In this document: piece by piece, positions 42,801 to 51,800 of the stretch
Layout: every line of letters begins with the position of its first letter
Numbering within the stretch: position 1 is the stretch's first letter
Source: Brachypodius melanocephalos
Lineage: Eukaryota > Chordata > Aves > Passeriformes > Pycnonotidae
DNA: 64,000 bases
Direction: 5' to 3'
Assembly (NCBI GenBank): GCA_013398615.1
Contig: VZSR01003805.1
Coordinates: 3,769,681 to 3,833,680 of the forward strand
Program-made: the position numbers and the translations under genes
Notes under the pieces: generated by a model
Told to the model about the DNA's origin: nothing
Databases searched by the model: none
Seen by the model: the letters and a program-made list of their open reading frames with translations, nothing else

Positions 42801-45800
42801 AAAATTTCCTGTATCAGAAACCATTGCAAAGTCTCATCTGACTCAGGTTGTACAAAATTCCTAGAAGAAAAAAAAGCAGCTATTAAGTGTTTTCAGTCAC
42901 CTGGTAGCACCTCTCACTCTTGATTTTCTAGGTAAGGGTCACCATAAGAATTACAAACTGGTGTAATTTTAAAGTCACATTTACACAGCAAACACAAAAC
43001 CATTCTGCCATTACACACACACAGGTACACACAAATCTCCTGAGACTCCTGCTCTGTGAAAGAAGTCCCCTTCAGAGCTCCCTGTTGCTCAGCCACACCA
43101 GAAATGCCTCTCAGCTCAGAAACAGGTCTAAGCATTATCCTGGTCACAGCTGCAGATACATCACAGTGAATCACGCAGGACCCAGAGAAAGAGGTTTTCA
43201 AACTTCAGAGCAAGAAAGATATCAAAATACCATTGAGGAGGAGAACTGCAACAGCAAGGCCATTTTTGAGTTATTTTCAATATCCTTCAAACAAACAGAA
43301 GCCAGTCTCTCTCAACAGGGAGGAAAAGGACAGGGCAAAAATCGGAAAAGACCATTACTTTTTCTATATACATTTTTTAAATTCTTCCAAGAGTATTGCT
43401 TTGAATTTATTCCCTCTCCTGCAGCCTGTGAAAGGAAAAATGCTCTAAGTGCTGCTTCATTCAGAAGAGACAGACACAAGAGGATCTCTGCCTGTTGAGA
43501 CTGTACCCTCCATGTCAAAAGTCACAGAAGGAAACTTTCAACAGGTGAACTGTGAGAAGAGTTTCAATTTCACAAACTACACTTCCTTTCTCAAAACATA
43601 TCTGAGGTTTGAATTATTGTGTAATAGTAGGAGTTTCAAGACATTTTTATTATTGAATTTTATAAGCAGAACAATGCTGTAAAGTATTTACAAATTAAAT
43701 GCAAGGATCCAGAAATATGAATTTATCAATATCATAAGCTGCCTGACATAGCTCCTTTGGGTGCATCTACACATACATGCACTAAATATTCCTATGCAGT
43801 TACAGATAGACTGTTCAACTTCAATATACAAAGTACAGACTAAGAGTTTAAAACACTGTACAGCAACAGTGCAGTATTAAGAATCAAAGAGGAGTAAATT
43901 ACAATCGATGTATTCTGTCAGGACCACAACAGTTCTTCCTGCTCTCTCCCTCTAAAATAACTCAAAACCTACATAAAACATGCATTTATTTCCTTGCCTA
44001 AAATATTTATTTTCTAAAGGTTTGTTTGTAACATCACAGGCTTGGAGCCCTGAATGGAGCAGAGAAGATGGCCAAGAATTTGAAAACAGAAACGAGAAAT
44101 CCCCCAAAACAGGTAGAGAACTTGGGAAAACACTTTTTGACATAAGTCAAAAGCTTATGGTCTGTATATGAAAGTCCACTAACCACAGGAAACTTAGAGC
44201 AGCATTCCCCAAAGCTTTGGAGTGAATACCAGGTGCCTTGTCAAGTTTGACAACAGAAACTTCAACCTCTGGATTTAGTAGAGAAATAATAGAAGTCTAG
44301 GTCACATTTGGACACAGATTCTCAGCTATTTTGCACATCTCCTGAATATACAACTGGTTTCCCCAGCTCTAGCATGTGCCTCTCTGTTTTTTAAATAAAA
44401 TTTCCTCAGCAATATGACTCTGAATGTATGCTCAAATCATGACAAATTATTAAATCACATTGTGTGCTGCAAGTTTTGTTTATCTCCTTGTTACAAACTC
44501 AAACTGCTTAAACAACAGGCTCTGAAAAAGTGAAGCATGACCTACTAAGCACTAGCAACTGGATCAATAATAGAACAGCAGAAATGGAAGACAAAGATAA
44601 CTGGGGTTTTTTTTTACTGTTTCACCTGGCTGAACCATGTTATTTGATCACTAAGGAATATTATATCATTTCTGAATCAAGAAAAAATGGTCTTTTTCAA
44701 CTGAGTTTCTCAGAAAGATGTTTCCTTCCCATGACTCTAAGTAACAGAGTGAAGGAGGTCTACTACCATTCAGCTCACTATACCACTTCAAATTTTAAGA
44801 CTTCAAGTAATAGACAAATAGAACAAATTCTCTGTCAAATTTGCCACAGAAACAAAGTATTGGGATCAACAGCGTATACTGTTACAATTGAGTTCCTCTC
44901 ATCCAGCCTAACACCACAAAACATAGCTAATTTGAAGTAATTGGCTTGATCAAGTACACCCCTCACTCTGTGATACCCAACTGGCACTTTCTTACACCGT
45001 CCAACACCAATTTAAACAAGAGTATCACCTCTTTACCTATCAGTATTGTGGCCACTCCACACAAATGGCTACATGCTTTATCTAATCTCACCTCAAACAT
45101 TTCCAGAATTGACAGGTGTGTATTTGGTGTCTTGAGTGCAAGATGGAGAACCCTCCACGGCCTGTTGGATGTCCAGCATGGAGAGGATCTGCATCACCCG
45201 CTGCAAAACACTTTGTGAAGGTGCTCATTGCCCAACCCTCTGGAGCAGGACAGGGCATTTCCTTGTTTACACACCCAGCCTGGACCTACTGCTCTCAGGC
45301 TGGCCATTAGTTACAGCACAGCGGACAAGTCCAAAATACCACCTACAACCCTACAGCTTCAGGTGGGACTTTTCAGGCTTCTATACAGGACCTCAAGCAC
45401 CTAACACTTATCATGCTTTCTGACCTATCATAGTCTAAAACCAGATCTTCCTTTCCAAGGAAATCACTAATTAGGACATTGGCTCAACAAGCAACTTGTA
45501 CCTGTGTAACACACCTGGTGCAGTGTCACACCACCCCCTTATCCATCCCACTGCAGGAGCCCTGAATAATACATCTGCTTTGCTGACACTTTCCAAATAA
45601 TTGCTTCCATTTCATCACAACACAGAAGGACTTCAGCACAGACTCCCACTCGAGCTGACTTCCTAAAGACATCTTAGTACACTCCTACTAGCTTCAAGAC
45701 TCGTGCCACACTATCTCAAATAATGACATCCCCACCACATCTCTTGACAGTACCTAATGCTTCCCCTAGTTAATTTTGTAATAACACATATAGGAAATTG

Positions 45801-48800
45801 TTTTCTTTCCATTTAGAAAAGCTGTATTGCTTGCTTTTTGGGTACAGGCAGAACTGAGACAGCTGCTGTCATCAATGGTTATTATCTAATTATGTGTCAT
45901 GAAGCAGATCTGCACAGACACAGCCAAGCACTGTGCATAAATGAGGAGCTTGCACTGCACAAATGGTAATCATGTGGCAAGTAAAACATTGCTTAAGCAA
46001 TTCACCTTTCATTTATGATAAATCCTCAGAGAGACCAATATTAAGCTTTTCTATTCCATTAATCTTTTCACAGCAAGTGGAGAATTGGCCAATAGGATCA
46101 AACCCAAAGAATTTTATTCAAACATGACAATCCTATATATGTCAGGGCCTAATGATATGTTGAATACAAGATAACATAAAATCCTAAATATATCAAACAA
46201 TATGTGACAATGTATTTACAACTTCCCCATTTTATTGCAGGCAGCAATAAAACCACCTTAATTTGCTTATAGTTGATAATTATTAAATTCCACTTAAAAT
46301 ACAGCATTCTGTACCTAATGCAAAAAACCCCATATGATGAAAAATAACTTCAGAAATTTAAAATCATGAAATAATGACACAGTGTAAAAGTATAACAATA
46401 CCTGCTTTCTGGAAACTGCATCATTTATTTACATGACATTAGCAGGTATCTATTTTAATGCTAACTGATCAGACTTCACAACAAAATAAGATCTTTTGAT
46501 AAGATATTAACTATAAGAACTCTTTAATTAAAAAAAAAGTAAGATCAGTCACTTTCTTCTGTAAATTAGTTAAAGAGCTTCAAATATATCAATACAGAGG
46601 TAATACACAATAAGTAATGAAAAGGAATTAAGTAGATGCAAATAATAAACAGTAAATGTCACATAGCCTAAAGATATTAGGAAGTACCAGATAATATTTA
46701 GAAAGTACATATAAAGGTATGTTTATAATGGGATTGCTGATTTAGTTCACAAACCCATTTTACAAATTTAGTTTAGGACTTATAAAAACCCCAAAGAAGG
46801 CAAAACACACAGCTGCACAGCAAACAGTTATTTTTCGCAGAATTTTAAATTACAAAAAGAAACAGAAGTGGAGACCCAAGTAGCATTTATAGAGCTCACT
46901 GCACTCCTAAATTTATATAAATACATACCACCTCTTACATTTACTCTACAAAGGTGGGAGAGGAGAAGTTACCTGAGGGCAAGGTATTCAGACATAAGGC
47001 CCCTATTCCTGGTGAAAGCAAGTGGTCAGTTGCCATGGCTTCTGAGAAGCTTCTGGTACTCATTTTGGTAGTAAGGATATTCACAGCAAACCAATCTCCA
47101 CCAGAGCCAGCTGGGATCGCTGCAGGGAACGGGACACAGGGGACATACAAGGGATCAAGTTCAAAGGGAAAAAGGATTGATACAATAATGTAAGAGAGTT
47201 TTAGCTGAAGATAACTGCAGTTACAAGTTTGTTACACATCATGACACTTCAGAATTCAAAAGGAAACAGAGCTGTGTAAAACACCAGATTCCCAGGAGAA
47301 TATCCCTTCCTGTCCAATGCTACAGTACTGGAGCCCTGTTCAAACGAACAGCTTATGAAGAAAAATTTAATCATGAAGGAAAAATCTATATAATGTAGCC
47401 AAGTCATTTCAGAGATACCCGGTAAGTACATTTGGAAGATGAGAAGGAAGATAGCCCAAAGATGCAGGATAAGAGGGTTTTATTTTATTTTTAAATGGAA
47501 GACAACTTTTCAGTTTTGTTTTGCCTAGCCTGAGATTTCTCACATAATTTGTTCCTATTTACAGTGTCCCAACCTCAGCTATTTAAAATTCATGCTAAAG
47601 AAACCTGACTCTAGAGATGTAGGGGAATGGGACTTCTGGGTTTGTTTTTGTGTTTGGGGTGGTGCTACAAAGACTTGCACACATCTGAAAGTCTGATTTT
47701 GCAGGCTATGAAATGTCAGTACAATAAGCTCCTCAAAAAAAAAAATTCTCTGCTAACTGTCTTCACTTCAAAGAGATGCCTCATCTTAAACATAATTAAT
47801 TCCTACACTTTTACCCTTTTGGGTGCAACAAAACCCAAACATTTGGACAGTGATCTTGGTTGGCAGTTTGTTGGGATATCAGAACAGCATTTAAAAGATT
47901 TATCACTTAAGTCAATTACAGATACCTAGTTACAAATTATTCTTCTCAAGCTTCCAGACCCCCAGCAACGGAAGAAACTACAACAGGAGAATTGTTTCAG
48001 AAGTGGGCAACCACCTAACTTTCAGATTCCTGGGTAGCTGGATCCAAGTGTTGCTTTCTTGGGAGTCAGAAGGAGCAAGCATCTCTGAGAAAAAAAAAAA
48101 AAAAAAAAAAAAAAAAGAAACTTCTGGTGTTAAGCTAAATGGTGAAGATGCAGGACAGAGCTGCTACAAAATCTGTGCTGGGGACATTCTTCCAGCAAGG
48201 CCTGTACATCCATCTGTGGAGACTGGAAAAACTAAAAAGCACAGTCTAGCCGGAACTCTTTCCTCTCCTGTGTTTCCGTGTCAAAAATTAAGACAATGAA
48301 GAGATCTGAAGCATGGTTAGCACCAGCTCCACAAAGGTGTACTCCTACAGGAGTTACTGGATTGAGAAACCTGGGTTGTTGTGCAAGTGGCCAAACGCAA
48401 GATACTAGTGAGATAATTGAGTAATTACTTGTTAGCAGTTATTCTTATGAGTCTCAAAAAACCTGTGAAATAAATCACTTCACATCAGCTTTTATAATTC
48501 CATTAATGTCTCATCAGACATTATCTGATCTCCTTCATCCAATCTTCTAGTAGAAAAAAAGAAAAAAACAAACCAACACTTTTAAAAGCACCTCTCGTTC
48601 TTGGAGTTACTTAGTACAGACTTTTATTCTGCTTCAGTATCGAAAAACCTGTCAAAACACTATGGCTTTGGCAGGAGAAACAACAAATTAAAAAAAAAAA
48701 AAAAGTAACTGTGGGCTAGTTTTGATTCTTACATATTCCATAATCACTTGACCTAAAAAGACAATTGTATTCCTTACAGGATTTATTTATATACCCTTTT

Positions 48801-51800
48801 TTTCCCAGGGAATACTTCATACTCGTGTGTCAGTCACTTGAACAGAGCAATCTTCAAGACCATTTTCACTGTGAAACTTACTAGTATTCTAGTATAAGAG
48901 AACTCCAAAGAAAATGATCACATACAACTAAAATGCTGGTGATTAATTCCTCTTGATTGTGCAAATGTATTAGCTTTTATTATGTAGGCACAAGAGTTGT
49001 CTGACTTCAACAAAGCTTCAGCAGAACTTTAATTGTACAAATACAATGTCTGCAGAATTAGCATGTAGATTTATAATACATTTGCAAAAATAACGTAAAA
49101 CAAACTGAAGAGCAGAAGTCAAAATCTGTCAGTTTATTAACCCAAACACTACTGAAAGCTTAAGAGATCTTTCTGAGATGTAATACAAGATTTAATATCA
49201 AATCTTAATAAAGGTAATGATTAAACATTTTACCAGAAAATGCATTATTGCTCGTTTATCTCCAAAATACATGTACAATTTAATAAAGCACCATAGCAAT
49301 TTCAGTTGGAATTTTGGAAGATGTTCTGTTACAGAATCTAAAAATGCAATATGAATGAAGCTACTAACAAAACCAGAAGAAAGTTTTCTATTTCTGTTGA
49401 AAAAAGCATTTATTGATTCCTTCATGTGTATTGGAACATTACCAACACATTCACACAGAAGAAAGAGTTGGCATGAAGTCTCCACTGAAATACTAAAAGT
49501 ATTGATTTTCAAACACAAGGGAATTTAAGAAAGACAGGATTACAGTGAAATTTTACATTGCTCTTTCTCCTCCTTCTTGTCTGCTGTCTCAAGCAGTTCT
49601 GCTTTACTACCTGTAGTTTTTCAGACTTATTCTTTCCCTAGGTGCAGCACTTAAGACAGACACAATGCTAACACTTTCTGCAAGCATTCAGATTCAATAC
49701 AGCCTCATTCAGAACAACAGAGATTGTTATGTCTACATAGTGTTTTGCAATTTTATCACATACTACACAAGCCAATAAAGTCAGTAACCTAGAATACATC
49801 CTGCAAAACTAGTACAAGCAAAGAGCAAAGCAGAAAGGTACACATTTTGTATTCTTTGGCTGGCTAAAGGAATTGGCTAACTTTCACAAAACTAAAGAGA
49901 CACAGAAATGGAATACACAAAACTGAAAATAAGCAAAAACCTATTTATTTTGCTCTTAGCAGAACTTTTAAAGTTCATCCAAACAATTTTGGTCATTTAC
50001 TTACAGGAAGGAAAAGGCCCATTCCAGCTCAATGAAGGTGTTATAATGCTTTACTCTAAAAGGAGTCACCTCTTGAGAGATGCCTTGAGAGGACAACATT
50101 CCTCACCAAACAGGCATGTCTGACTGGCATAAAAGCAGGTCAATATTCAGGGCAAATACTTCAGCAGGATGCATATCAGTGAAGTTGTACCAGATTATGT
50201 AGGATATCACTGTTTATATCAAGACCAACTGATTCCTGACATCCATACAATTAGGATGCTACTCTTTGTACAATCATTCTTTATATGAGCTTTAGAATTA
50301 CTTCCCAACTGTGAAATGGAAACAATTGACACAAAACTCCTGCAATTTTCTTCTATTGAAAACTTAGTATGTTCATATCTACTGATTCAGATAAGTAAAA
50401 GCAAAGGTCTAAGTTCATGCAGAACATTAACTAACGACACAACTGAAAACTATTTCTGCCATACCAAACACTTTAGAACCTCTTACTGTTTTCTTTGTGG
50501 AAAATATCGAGTAAGATGCAAACTGTAACTTTTCAAGTTGAACTACATGTTATCATTGATAAACTTAAGAGTTAGTATCAATTGAGGTGAAGATTGTCAT
50601 ATTCAGTGTGGCTACTTATCAAACAGGCAAAGTTTATAAGCTTGCCTTCATGCTTCTTTTACACATATCTTGGTAAACAAAACTGGTTTTCACAGAAAGG
50701 CATAGATCATGCAGATACACAGAAGACTCAGACTGCTCATTAACTAGAAAGGGAATTTCAATGAGACTAAAAGCCGAAACTATAAAACACCTGAAAACAC
50801 CCTTATACAAGTCTGAGTTAATAACACCTGATCTCTGTATGTACCTCCCATCCAAAAAACCCAAGATTGAAAACCCTGCCACGATGATCCACTCACAACC
50901 AGAGAAAGTACTACAGTAAGACCACAGTGAACTTGCACAGGGCAATCTAGATTCCTACTGGAAATCTTTAACACCATTGTTTCACACACTTGTCCACCAA
51001 GTCCAAGAAAAACAAGAATGCTCAAGGATATCTGCAATCATCACAGCAGAGCACTGAACAGAAAATTTTGCAATAAAAAGGTGCTGTTCAACAAAAAACT
51101 CTTACCTACTGAAAATATGTAATAGCACGAATGATGATCCAATACAAGTTTCAGTTCACAGTATGAGTAAGTGATCCCAACATCACAGAGAAGACTTATC
51201 CTAGGGATGGTGTATCTTTCCTATCTTTGTAAAAGATGATGCTGTTATCCAAACACTTGTTTCATTTTAGGACACATATGAAATAAAGACACTCTGTCAA
51301 CTGCATTCAGTAAAACCATATCTGATACAACATGGAGATGACAAAAATTCAAGCCCCCAAATGGCAAACTCATGTCTTCAGTTTAGCTGATACATTTAGT
51401 TTCATATCCTACACCAAGCAGCATATAAAGTGTAGTACAACAAAAACACACATAGTTTGTTCCTAACCCTTCCGTCCTTCTCATTTTCTACCACAGCCTT
51501 GGGAAAAAACAATGCATGTTGAAGACAGAGGACATTTTTTAAAATTTTAAAAGACTGAAAAAGAAAAAATCTCATCACCACATCCTGACATGAGATACAG
51601 ACTTGTTACAAGCTGAATAAGTTTTATTACCTTCACTGCTCTTAAACTGTAACACAGCAATAAGAAAAACCCTTTACAAAGGTAAAAAGTAATTTAGATA
51701 TCAAAACCATTTCAAAGTGCAGTTTGGGTCATCTTCTTGTTCTCAGACCTTAAAGACTCATATCTATGTAAAATTTTCACTGTCTAACAAATGCAGAAAG

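Noticed and set aside
43085..43498. 137-codon plus-strand frame in BLTP3B intron 1
   Set aside because: No recognisable domain; other frames overlap it on both strands, and there is no sign of a start site or splicing.
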